NCBI GenBank assembly: GCA_010279815.1
Contig: QEOQ01000688.1
Span: 680,546-744,545 of the forward strand
From: Brachionus plicatilis
Lineage: Eukaryota; Rotifera; Eurotatoria; Ploima; Brachionidae
DNA length: 64,000 nucleotides
Direction: 5' to 3'
The notes beneath the pieces were generated by a model. It saw only the letters and a program-made list of their open reading frames with translations. It was not told the origin of the DNA and searched no databases. Numbering within the stretch: the first letter of the stretch is position 1; each line of letters begins with the position of its first letter. Shown here one piece after another: positions 1 through 12,400 of this stretch. Both the position numbers and the translations under genes were made by a program.

Positions 1-3000
1 GGAGACAAACTAGTTTAATTTTCAAAAAATAGAGAAAAATTAAAACTAAATGATATATTAAAACTTTAAAAAATATTTTTGCTTTGCAAAATAAATGGGG
101 GTCAGAAAATTTTAAAAAAATGGGGGTCAGTATTTTAGTAGGACCCTTATTTACAGTTTCCTCGTAAAATGTTCCATGCTAGTCAAAAAACAATTAAAAG
201 TATGAAAAATTAACTAATCAACTTTGTTAATTTATCTAGATAGATGTTATTGATTTACTTTAGGTAAAAAAATTAAAATGTTAACGTTCAAATGTTGAAT
301 GTATAATATAGAATAAAAAATTTATTTTAGAGATTTGCTGAAACTAAATGTGAGTTCTAAAATTTAAAAAAAAAAATTTTTATTTACTGGAATCGTTTTA
401 TTTTGTTACTGGGAAAAAATTTAAAATAAATTATTTATTTTTGCAGCTAGAGTTGCTTCTTTGGCATCTTAAGTTAAACAGGAATTCTGATATTTTGATA
501 TCACATCGATTTGTCATTCATTGATCAGAGTATTAGACTAAAAAAAAACGCAGCCTCAGTGAGATCTTATTCAACATTGAGTGAATTTGTTTTACATAAT
601 CACTGGATGAATATAATGATAAAAATTTAAGTATATTTTAAGATTTCAATTTTTAGAAAAAAAAATTCAATAAATAATTTGTCTAATTTTAAAGACAGCC
701 TAGTCTATAGAAAAAAACTCGTTAATTGTTTAGATTAAAAGTCTTAACTTTAGTAGGCTATATTTAAATAAAAAAAAAAATGAAACCAAAAATTCTTGTA
801 CCATAAAATTATAAAATGTATCATAAAAAATTTAAAAAAGGCATGTTATCCTGATTTAAAATTATTTCGAACAAAAATGAAGAAAAAAGTGACGGAATTT
901 GAATATTTTTCATTAACTCGAGAGGAAAAAAGAATTATTCAACTTTTCAAAAAAAGTAATTTTTACTAGACCAGTACCAAAAAAAAACAAAAATGAGGAC
1001 ATGGTTGCCATAAGTTAGACTAGTTTTAAAAATTGTAGAACATATTAGAACACTTTTAAAAATTCTCTGAAACCATGCTAATCGATAGTTTAGTGAAATA
1101 ATTTTTTATATTTATTTGATTTTTTTAAATAAGTGGAAATTTTTGTGTAATAATAATAAAAATTTTATGCTAAAGAAATTTTTTATGTTTTCTTAATATT
1201 ATCTTTGTTTAAAATAATAAATCTCCTTAGCGCTTACCTAAAAAAAAAATTGATTATGACTTTAAAGGTTTTTAAAAAAGATGAAAACAAGCGAAGTTTA
1301 TTAGTGTTTTGTTCGAGCCCAGATTAAGCTTTACTTCAATATAAATAGAAAAATTCTTTACAGAATGATAGCACACACTTGATGTGTCAAATCACTATAT
1401 GGTTTTAGCGACCTTTTGAATTTTTCTCAGACTTTCGAAATACACTTTTTCAATGAGATTCTTGGAATTGTTTAACTTCTCTAGTCTGTTCATATAGCTT
1501 TTAAATATTTAAATATTTATTTTTTGAAGGAAATACCAAAATAAAATTCGCTTATGTCATTTGATGTAAATTTAAAAAATTGGCGCATCGAACTCTTAAT
1601 TTTAAAGAATATTTTACTTGAAAATAAAAAAAAAATTCAGAAGATAATTAATATATTAGTTTCATAATTTATTTGAAATTTTGAGATGAAATTTTATTTG
1701 TTTCAAATATCTATATATAAAATAAATTTAAACTGAAAAACTAAAATTTTAAGTGACCCTAATAAGCAATTCATTTTATAAATTAATTTTAATTTTAGCG
1801 AATTTGCTTGAATTTGAATTTTAAGCTCTTTGTAAGATTAAAAAAATTTCAAAGAAATAGAGAATAAGATTAAAGATTTTGTTTTACAAATTTGGTTTGT
1901 TAAAGTAATGACCAAAATTGCAAAATAATTTATTATTATCTGAGATAAGCGAATTCTTAAATCAATAAGACCAAATATTAAAAAATTGCAGCGCTGAAAA
2001 GCTTTTTTGACTTCAACACTAAAGTTTTAAAAATGCTCAAAAAATTTATAGATAATAGATAGAACTTAAACGATCTAAATATTTCTTTAATGTTTTTTTT
2101 TGTTATTTAAAAAAAAACTGCATAGCAAAAGATCAAGCTAGTAGATAAAAACAAAAAGAATTTAAAAAATCTTTATCCTCTTAATTTGATTAAATTATTT
2201 TTGATTCATTATGAGCGGTCTCATTTGTAAGTCTACATTTAATTTTAAATTTTTAATAGTTTTGTTGTAAAGCTATTATTTAAAATTAACAGACTTAATA
2301 GTTTATGGCCCGGGTTGTGAAATTCTCGATTAAGCATTCTTAGAACAAAATTAAATGAAACGGTAAGTGGCTGAGTAGAATAAAATATCAATTTAGAACT
2401 TAAATTGTTCTTTAAAAACTTGAGAAAAGAGTCAACTATTTTCGACTTTTGGAATAGTGAGTAATAAATTATATTTAGAGAAAAAAAAATTTAATTTAAA
2501 AAAATTTTAATGTAGTATTTTAATATTTTAGATTGTAAATCTTTGGGAAACTACAGCCGAATGGTAAAGAGTAGAAATATTAAAAAATGCTTAGAAAGAT
2601 AAAGTTTACAATAGAAAAAGCTATTTACTGATTATAATCAGTTAAAGATTAATAAATATTCTAATTTGGTTGCGTAAATTCCAAGACTAAATGCTCGAAT
2701 CTTGGCAACTAAAAATAAAAACTAAAGCTGGAATGAAAAAATTATTTTTTTTTCTTTATAAATCATTTACTTTATCATGTTGATGATCTTAATGAAACAG
2801 AATGAATATCTTCTATTTAGCTTTAGCCTTTTTGTTTCAATTAGATTTAGCAAAAAACATTACATAATTTGTTTATTTTTTGTAGCAAATTATTTTTTTT
2901 TGATAAAAATAGAGAATCTTCAAATTATCAGTTGAATCTTTGAAAGACATTCTCTGTTTAGAGATAAGAGCAGTTCTTGAATTAAGCTCAATCAGTTGTT

Positions 3001-5890
3001 TATTATCGCTAGCTGCTTACTCCAGAAACAGCAAAGCTAATAATCCAATGGTTCGAATTATCAACTTCCAAGTTCATACTTTTTTTTTTCATTAAGATAA
3101 AATCTTCTTCAATTTTAAATTGTAGCTGTATTGTAAGTGTGCTGGCTCAATCGAATTCCAAAGTGAGTAAACTACGGAAAACTTAGGAAAATTTAGCGGC
3201 ATTTTTCCAACCAAATCATCAACAACAAAATTCAAATTTAAATTTTTTTATCATAAAATAATTGTAAAATAGCAAGGTGTGATTAATTCTTTTGGATCTT
3301 AGTCCCACCAGAGAGTCCATTGTCTGAACAAAGAAAAATTATTAAATTAGCTTCTTGACCCATTTTGAAAAATTTTAATTTTAGCGATCATGTTACCGAA
3401 CAAAATTCCCTCCAACACATTTAAGATTATGATAAGAAATTTTTTGAAAAAAATTTGTAAACCTTACAAATAGAGATGAGATTTAGTTTTGGCAATTCGA
3501 AAATATTAATGATTACTAAAGCGAATTGATCATAGGATGAAAATAATTAAAAAAATTTTATTATTCAAAAGCTAAATAAAGTAAATTAGATAGAAAGATT
3601 GTTGATTGTTGATTAAAAAAAATCAAGTATTGTATAATAATTTCGGGATTAACAGGAGTTTTGGAACAGTGGTATGCCAGCAATAATAAGATAGAGAATC
3701 TTTAGAATTGTGCATTTGCGTTTGTAAATGAAGCTTTATGAATTTTGGCAATTTTTTTTGTTCTAGAGTAAGATTTAATTATGTGTATTATTAGATTTTG
3801 CATTCGAAAAAACACAACCAATTTAAGGTACCATTAAATCCTAATCGAACAGTGTTGGTTTAGTTGTATTATCGTTTCTTAAATAAACATTGCCGATTTT
3901 TTCATATTCAAGAAGGGCACAATCAATATTTAGATTGTAAAACTAGCTTTATCTTATTGCGAACAAGGTGATGAAAAGTTCTAAAGAGATAAAGATTTTT
4001 GCTCAACAAAAATGTTTGGCAAACATTTTGGATTAAACCATTATTGATTGCTGACTGGTGATGCAAAAGGATAATCGAAATTCTTAATGTTTAGCATTTG
4101 TTTTGCTGTCAGACTTTAATAATTAAGTTGAACATTAAGATGTTTTTAATGATTTAAAAACAGCAATATCTGGTCGTTTTATTGCTTAATGATTCTTTAA
4201 GAATAGATTAGTTTCAGAAATCATTCGAATGCAAAAAGTTTTGCAATCAACCAAAAATAAACTGTTCACTTAGTTTAAAAGATATTCTAGGCTCAATTGA
4301 GTTTATGATAAAATTTAATTATTTGCATCTAAGAGAAAAAAAATTTGTTTATGTTTTTTTGTTTTAACTCCAATTAATTTTTGTTCACTTGCATTAGATA
4401 TTGGTAGATAGACATTTTTTCAGGCCTAATTACACAAAATTTAAATTTTAAAAAATATTTATTTTTCATTTTAATTGTTATTTCTAGAATGTGAATTTAG
4501 TGTGGGAGGACCAAACAATGAAAAACAGCAAGAACTGACATGAACAATAGATTTGTTTACGCATCTATGCTTTTCCTTACTATCGATTCTTCATTTGTTT
4601 TAACCATATTTTATTTTAAAATAAATAATAGTTAATTAATTCTAAGAAAAAAACAAAAAAAAAAATGGATCACCCACTTATCCATTTTTGGTCAAAATTT
4701 TAAGTCCCAGTTTTAAAAGCTATTGTTATTTTAATTTTAGTTTAATCTTTCTTTAAACTAGTAATTAAGTGTTTTAATTCATATATCAATTTTTAGATTA
4801 ACTTTTTGGCTGGAAAAAAAATGTTTTTGTAATCAAAAAATTCATCATTTTGTTCTTAAAACATCTTTTGAAATTTCATCAAATTTAGCATTTAAGTGAA
4901 CTTTTAAATACGATTTAAAAGAAGCATAAGCATTTATGGCAATAGGCCTGGTATACCAGCTTGAAATAAATTAACTTCAAATTTTTAAAATAAAATATTT
5001 GTAAATTATTATTCTGAGATAAAAAAATATGATTTTAAAAGCTAATATTTTTTTAATGTTCTTATAAATAAAAAATGAGTCAAAAAAAAACCTTAAGTAC
5101 TTAAAAAAATTGCCAAAGATTTTTTAGGGATAGTACAGTTAGGATCCCATCAGTTAAAAAAATTTTTAGCTACTGGGCTAACAATAATAGATGATAAAAA
5201 TTCTTATTTTCTTTAAGCCATTTTCTTTAAGTTTTTTTTAAATTATTGTTTAAGGAATTGCTGATTTGTAGATGAATATTTTATTTAATTTAAATAGAAA
5301 AAAACAAATTTAATTTAACATCAAATTACAATTTATACAACTAAATACGAAAAATTTTAAAAAAATTTTTTCGAGATAAATTTCTAGCGATGATTTACAG
5401 AGATTTTTTTTTATTAAATTTATTTTAAATTAAAAATTAAATATAAGAAATAAATCAATTAAATAAAAAACAAAACTCTAGTTATTAATTTTGTTAAAAA
5501 CCACTTTTTGGAACCAGTTTTATTTCTTAACTAGTTTAAAAATACCTCTTTTAAAATTCGCTTTAGTTCCGTATGCTGATTTCAAGTCGAATTTTAGAGA
5601 CCTTTCTACATAAGTGACAATTTTTGGAATTTTTTTCAATCCAATAAAAATTTAATTTTTTTGAGTCTAAAATATTAAAAATACAAATGCTTCGACAAAT
5701 TTTATCCCGTAGATCAACACAAAAGGTATAATTATGGGAGCTTAAATTATTTGAGTTAATTTTATGTTTGTTTTGAAAAAATTGTCAGTTTTCTATAGTT
5801 TTTTGGCTCCCTTTGATAATTTTTGTGATTTGTTTGCTGAACTTTTCTCTACGAATTCTTAAGAAAGATTTTAAATCACTTTTGAAAAAA
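1..5890. other. AT-rich region without recognised genes
   Basis: No open frame longer than about 60 codons, no RNA gene and no convincing transposon. Two copies of ATGGGGGTCAG lie close together at 94-104 and 120-130, possibly the end of an element cut by the window edge. Any 5' UTR or promoter of the RhoGAP gene would be here but cannot be pinpointed. Confidence 0.5.
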
Positions 5891-5893
5891 TTT

Positions 5894-5974
5894 CGCTGCG
5901 AACAGGATTTGAACCTGTGCGGGTAACCCCATCTGATTTCGAGTCAGACGCCTTAACCACTCGGCCATCGCAGC
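5894..5974 (-). tRNA. tRNA-Ser (anticodon CGA), copy 1
   Basis: 81 nt. Seven-bp acceptor stem (GCTGCGA/TCGCAGC), D arm with A box, anticodon loop CTCGAAA (anticodon CGA), long variable arm (GGGGTTACCC region) as expected for tRNA-Ser, T arm with B box GGTTCAAATCC, discriminator G. No intron, and CCA is not encoded. A T6 run right after the 3' end is the pol III terminator. It lies antisense, about 320 bp upstream of the RhoGAP start codon. Confidence 0.97.
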
Positions 5975-6118
5975 TCATTCTTAAATCAAGCCAATTTAGA
6001 ATCTTAATGACTTCAATAAATAATCATCAAGACAATTTTTTTACGAATTTAGGAAAAATATATTTTTTTCATTTAAAAAATAAAATCTTATAAAAAATTT
6101 AAAATTGAAAAAAAAATT

Positions 6119-6199
6119 CGCTGCGAACAGGATTTGAACCTGTGCGGGTAACCCCATCTGATTTCGAGTCAGACGCCTTAACCACTCGACCATCGCAGC
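6119..6199 (-). tRNA. tRNA-Ser (anticodon CGA), copy 2
   Basis: Same 81-nt structure as copy 1 with one change in the D stem/A box (TGGTCGAG instead of TGGCCGAG), which turns a C-G pair into a T-G wobble, so folding should be kept. The terminator is a T9 run. It lies 92 bp upstream of the RhoGAP ATG, on the opposite strand. Confidence 0.95.
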
Positions 6200-6290
6200 C
6201 TCCATAAATTGGGCATTGCAAACCAAAATTTTTCTGAGAATTTTTTTATTTAAGATTCAAATGATTATTAAATGAATTGAATTTTGTTAA

Positions 6291-6458
6291 ATGGAAATGA
6301 ATATTGATTTTAGAAAATTTTCACCAAATAATGACTATAGATATTCGAATATGATTGTCCGGACAATAAAGATATTAAGAAATGAATCTGGATACGGGTT
6401 TACATTGAGCCGGTATGTAGTGCAAGATGAACAGGCCAACCAATTTTACCAACCAAAA
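6291..6458 (+). CDS. ARHGAP21: exon 1: start codon and first half of PDZ domain
   Basis: Encodes residues 1-56. The PDZ begins at RTIKIL and contains the GYGFTL carboxylate-binding loop, matching the GFGFTL loop of vertebrate ARHGAP21. It ends in phase 0 after a Lys codon at a GTAAAT donor. A second in-frame ATG follows at 6297. Any 5' UTR exon upstream is not visible. Confidence 0.9.
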
Positions 6459-9400
6459 GTAAATTTAAATTATTAGCTTTTTTTTTCTTGAATATCAAAG
6501 ATATAGCATGAAAATAAATATACAAATTTTAATGACATTTATTTACCATAAATATTAAACATTTATTTATTTTTACATAAAATTTTATTAACTTTACAAA
6601 AAAGCATTAGTTTTTTTAATTACTTTGTACCCATATTTATTTTTTAATTTTAAAAAGGATAATTTTGAATATAATCCTAAATAATAAAATTTAATTGAAT
6701 AAATTGTGTTTTATTTAACAATTATAACTAAGTGTCAAAATTTATATTATAGAACTAAGTTAAGCCAAATGAGTAAATTAAGCTATTAATATTATTAAAT
6801 AAAATTCACTGAAAATTCTGCGCCTCTAATAGCTAAATTAAGATCAAACAAAAAATTAATTTTTTAAAATTGAATTTTTTTTCAAATCACATCATTTATT
6901 TATTGGACGATAAAGAGATAGAATAATTATTCAATTAAAAAAACATTTTAATCAATTAATTTATTTCTATATTTTTATATTCTATTTTTTTCTATCTTTT
7001 TTTTTTCTGTTTTTTTGACATTTCTAATAATATGTTCTGTCTTTTGAACGTTGACCAATTAATTATGTAAGGGCTTTTCAGGAGAATTATCTGTCAGAAT
7101 GACTGTCAACTCAAACTTAAAAAATCCTAAGAAATAACAAAAATTATATTTTCTTTAATAGGATATCTTAATAGGACCAGGATTTAATAAGTTAATTATT
7201 ACGTCAATATAATGATGCATTCAAGAGGTATCACCGGTAAAAGGTTTTTGTTTATCATCTCAGGCATGGTCAGTTTATCATTAGAAACATTAAAATTTAA
7301 AAAAAATCTATTAAGTTTTTTTTTAATTTTAAAAATTTATAAATTTTAGAAACACCTTGAAAGTTTTTAGTAAGAATCATTAACATTAAGAATTGGACAT
7401 TCTTTCATTTATTTCGGGTATTTAAAAAAAATATATAAGGTACAAAATTATTTTTTTAAAAATCGAAATATTTAACTTTCTTAATTGAGAAATTTTTTCA
7501 TTTTCATTAGCTGAAAATGTTCAAAATTAAAAGCTCTGACGTGATAATATTCAAAATTTTTAAAATTTTGCTAAATTTTATCAAAGTTTTTTTGAAATTC
7601 CCATATTACCCTAGATTTACTAAAATAATTAATTTTATTGATTTCAAAAGTTAAAATCAAACCTAGTTATTAAAAAATTTAGGTAATTTCATTTTCCAGG
7701 CATTAAAACAAAATTTTAAATAAAAATTATTTTATACAAAAGCTTTAATTTTTATTTTAATTTTTAAAAGGGATACCCAGTCTCTAGTTCGTCTAATAAT
7801 TCATTCCAACAATTAAATACAAGCAGTGAGTATATTTAATAATTTAATGTCTTTTGTTTATTTTTATTTTTTTTTAGTAAATTTAAACGAAAAAAACTCC
7901 GGCTCGTATGAGATTGTTTTTGTCAAGCATGTAAAAATTGGCGGCTCAGCGTACATTGCTGGTTAGTATTTTTTCATTATTTTTAGAATTTTAAAATAAA
8001 TGCTCTCAAATTTAAAATACTAAATACTTTTTTTGGGCGATTAAATTTTTTGATTTTTTTTGTCATATCATTAATCACTGTAGATAAATGATCAAAAAAA
8101 AACTTTCTGTTATAATTAGTATTTTTGATCATTTAATTTTCCATTATTTGATGTTTTAAATTAATTGATGTTTTAATTTTTAAATTTCTGACTTTTCCTC
8201 AGAATTGTCTATTACAATTTAATTCGATTTTGTATAGAAAAATTTAAAAAATTTTTTATGGAGCTCCTAAAAATTTAAAATTATATTTAAATTTTGGAAA
8301 GAAAAAAAATTTTGAAGATATAAAAATTACACCAAAGAGTTGGGTATTCCATATTTCTTGATTCAAAACCATTTCATATGGGCAGAGTTGTTTAAAAGTC
8401 ACAAGTCTCAAGTCAAGTCCAAGTCCAGACTTTTTTTTTCTTTCAAAAGTCCGACCAAAGACTTAATTTTTTTTTTTTAAATTTCATTCAAAAGTCCAAC
8501 TCCAGGCTTTAAAATTTTGAATACTGAAGAAGAAATTTTTGCTAAAATTGCGAGAAAATTCTGATATATGGCAAATCTATTGAATTAGACAACCCAAGAG
8601 TATATACATTTTTTGATATGAAGCCTGATCTAGCAAATTTAAAAAAAAAATTCTGGACTTGAGCTTTTAATATTAAACAATTTTTAGCACATTAATTTAT
8701 AAATATTTTTAATTACATCATTTTTTCATTTTCATCTTTTCTTCGTTTTGAAATCTTTTGTTTTTTTTTTTGTATTGTTCCAACATTAAGTTTAGAATCT
8801 TATTAAAATTATTATAAACAAGCCATAAGGATTTCAAATTTTTCGATATAATTTTGATTCGCATTAAAAAAAGGAACTTTGGCTGAAACTAGATGCTACT
8901 CGTAGATCATAGTACAAGAAAGCATATTTCCAATGTTTATTTATTTATTCCTATTGCTTAGGCCACCAGTTGGGATACTACCGATACACTGTCAAATAAA
9001 CTGTATTATTTTAGGAATTAATTAAAATAAATAAAAAGATATAGGATTCCAAAGTTTACTTTTTACTATTTAGTCAATATTTGATTCTATAAATCGAATC
9101 TGGTCAGCTCAAAAAGAGCATTTGGGATATCAAATTTGGAATATAAATTATTCCATATATCTCAAGGGCAATGAAAAACTTGATTTTTTTTATTAAGAGC
9201 TAATGGTAGATTTTTCAGAAAACAAAAAAAATTATTACATTATAAAATTAAACAAGAAAGTTATAAGAATGATTCTTTATAATGTAACTTTCTTTTCTTT
9301 TTGATTTTATTTTAGATTGAGTTTAAACTGATATTTTTTAGCACCGTATTTAATAATAATAATAATTATAAATAAATGATCTCAATGTAACTAATTTTTA

Positions 9401-12400
9401 TACTAATTAACTTTTTTTTAATTATGAGCTAAAAGTTTTTTTCGTTATTAATTAAATTTAGTTCTGAATTCTTCACACTTCTTACAGTTCACCTGATATT
9501 TTAAAAATATGTGTAATTTTTGTTTTAAAACAAAATTAAAATTTTTTAGTTAAAATAACAAATTTAATGTTTAGATTTTGCTTCTCATTATTTTATTGAA
9601 AAATAAACTCTAATTTTGATTTCACAAGATTTCATTTATTTTCATATAAGTGTTAGGTGTGGGTATCAAATATACTAACAACACACTCATGCACCTTTTA
9701 AAAAATAATTCTTAGAATAATTTTTAAAAATAAATTTTTAATATTATTATTTGTTTGAATTTTTAGCATTAATGATAAAAAACTTGAAAAATTTGAATCA
9801 CTTGCATCTTTTTTTGTTAAAAAAGACTGTCATTTTATAAAAAAAATATGGCAATTGATTCAGTTTATTTATGAACTTTTTTCTATTTTTATACAAAAAT
9901 AATTGACTTTTTTTCTATAAACAAAAGCTATTTTGTATTGATATTTCAATTAATTTTTTTCTCAGGTTGATTGCATAATTTTGTTTTTATTTTTCCTTTT
10001 AAAATAAAAATTCGAAACTTTAACTCTTAACTGTAGAGTAATTGTTTGGGTGATTTATCGATTTCAATTACTGAATAATCAAAAAAAAAATATTCAAAAT
10101 AGTAAGCTTACATTTTTACTACTTTCTCAAATTATTTTAAAAAAAATTTATTTTGAAATTTTCATGGCTTTAAGGCTAAGTCAAAGTTATTCTTTTTTTA
10201 ATAAATGAATAAAAAAGATGATTAAATTTTTTTGAGTTTTGGTTTTGTTTCTATTTTGAAATCATATGATCGTAATAAAACAAAAAAATAGAAAACAAAC
10301 CTAAGTAGCTTTTGAAGGCCTGCTAAAAACAATTGAAGAAATCAAGCTTTTTTTTATTTTAGCATAAAAAAATTCTGTCCTTATTTTGGGAGATATTTGT
10401 TTCCTAGAATGCTCCATTGAATGCATTTTTTTCTTGTGTTAGTTTAATTTTGTGAAAAAAATATTTTTCTAAAAAATGTTTTATCAAAAATTGATTAAAA
10501 TGAACTAGTACTAGGATTACGGGTTAAATATTTGATCGCAAAACGATGATAGAACATATTAGAAAGAGAATTTATAGATTCAATTAATTCATAAACTATT
10601 TTAGAATAAATTGTGCACAAATGTTAGAATTAAGCAAGATAAATTTAGCTGAAAGAGTCTTTTAAGAAAAATAATTCTAAATTGGGTGAATAGGCAGTAA
10701 AAATGAGAGCATTTGGGATCTTTAGGCAATAATTTGATTAAATTTTTTTCTTTAGGTCTAAGAGAAGGCGATCGTCCAATATGTATCAATAACATACCAT
10801 TATCGGATAAATCATACTCGGATATAATTTCAATCATCGAACAGAGGTAAGCATAATTTTTTGTTAAATTTTTTATCTGTTTGAATAATTAAATTATTAT
10901 GCTAAAAACATTCAACTTAAAGAAAATATTTGATTTTAATAGAGCTTCATATTAATTTCTAATTATTTTTAAGAACGTTGGCAGAATACTTAGAATAACA
11001 TAAGTTATTTTAAACAAGAAAATGAGTTTTGAAAATTTAATTTAAATTTTTTTCTTCTGCTCTAATTGTGTCTGAAAAAATTCAAACATTATTTTTGAAG
11101 AAAAAATTCGCTGCGAACAGGATTTGAACCTGTGCGGGTAACCCCATCTGATTTCGAGTCAGACGCCTTAACCACTCGGCCATCGCAGCTCATAAAGCTT
11201 CACACTATTTTGACTTCTTAACATGACTATTTACCAAAGGTGTCCACCACGATAAATAGCTTCTTGGATTTTAGAGAGAAAAATTGTTTCACAGGAAAAA
11301 AAAATTTTTTTTCTTGGAGATTTTTTTTAATTTTGAAAATTTTTGAAAATAAAATTCCAATATTTTTATTCAAATTTTTCTAGTAAACATCTTAAAAAAT
11401 TTGTGTTGATTAATTGGATTTTTTAATTTTAAAATTTTTCCATTAAAGCATCTTTTAAGTGTTGACTTTTACATTTTTTTTCTCTTAATGCACCAAAAAT
11501 GGAAAAGAATTTTTCAGAAATTTTTTAAAAATGAACTCTCTACCTTTGTTAAATTTTCTTTCCAGCTTTTTTCCACATATCTAAAAATAAAAATAAATTT
11601 ATATATTTAAAAAATCATTTCTGTTTTTAAGGTTATTATTTTTGGTAAAAATTTACAATTTTAATATCACTTCAACAGCCATAAAAATGCTAACTAATTT
11701 ACCAGACTCAGCTCGAATTCAACAAATAGCACGATCTTCAAGGAAAGAAGAAAACTCTTAATGCATGATTTCAACGAAGAGTTGAGTCTTGAATGTTATC
11801 TATAAATCAGTAAACAACAACTCAAGGTTTTGGTTGTTTAGGCTTGAGTATGATTGCCATTAACTTCAGAATATTAAACAGATCTTCGGGTATAATAGAA
11901 CTTATTAAGCGCTCAATAAATGCAAATAGAATAAAATTTCGGATTTAATAAGTTTTTAGTTTGTGCTGAGATAGGCTTTATTGATGAAACAAACTAGAGA
12001 TAAATATTTTAAATTCTGTTTGTTCAGCTTTACAAATTTTTAAAAGAGCTAATAGATTGGAAATTGAGCCTAGTCAACCCCAAAGCCTATTATACTTGAA
12101 TAAAACATTATCTTTTAACATTTTTTCAACTTTTTTTTTTCTCTTTGGAATTTTACAATTTAAAAAAATTTCTTTTTAAAAAAGAGAAAAAAAATTCCAT
12201 ATCTTTGCAGCACATTGTAAAGTCTCGAATTTGCACTTTAGAGATTAAAATAAAACAATTTAATTTAGTTAAAAGTTTATTCAATGGAATCCGAAATTAT
12301 AATAATAAAGAAGTGGTTTATATAGTAGTTGGTTGTTAGCGTGCGCTGCCTACAGTTAATACTAAAGTATACTTAAATGAGGACTAAAGAGAAAGAGTGA

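Noticed and set aside
6041..6226. 61-codon minus frame covering tRNA copy 2
   Set aside because: It is the tRNA gene read as protein.
12145..12339. 64-codon frame in intron 4, considered as a PDZ exon
   Set aside because: Joining to exon 4 gives an early stop. The 12895 acceptor gives a perfect last PDZ strand instead.
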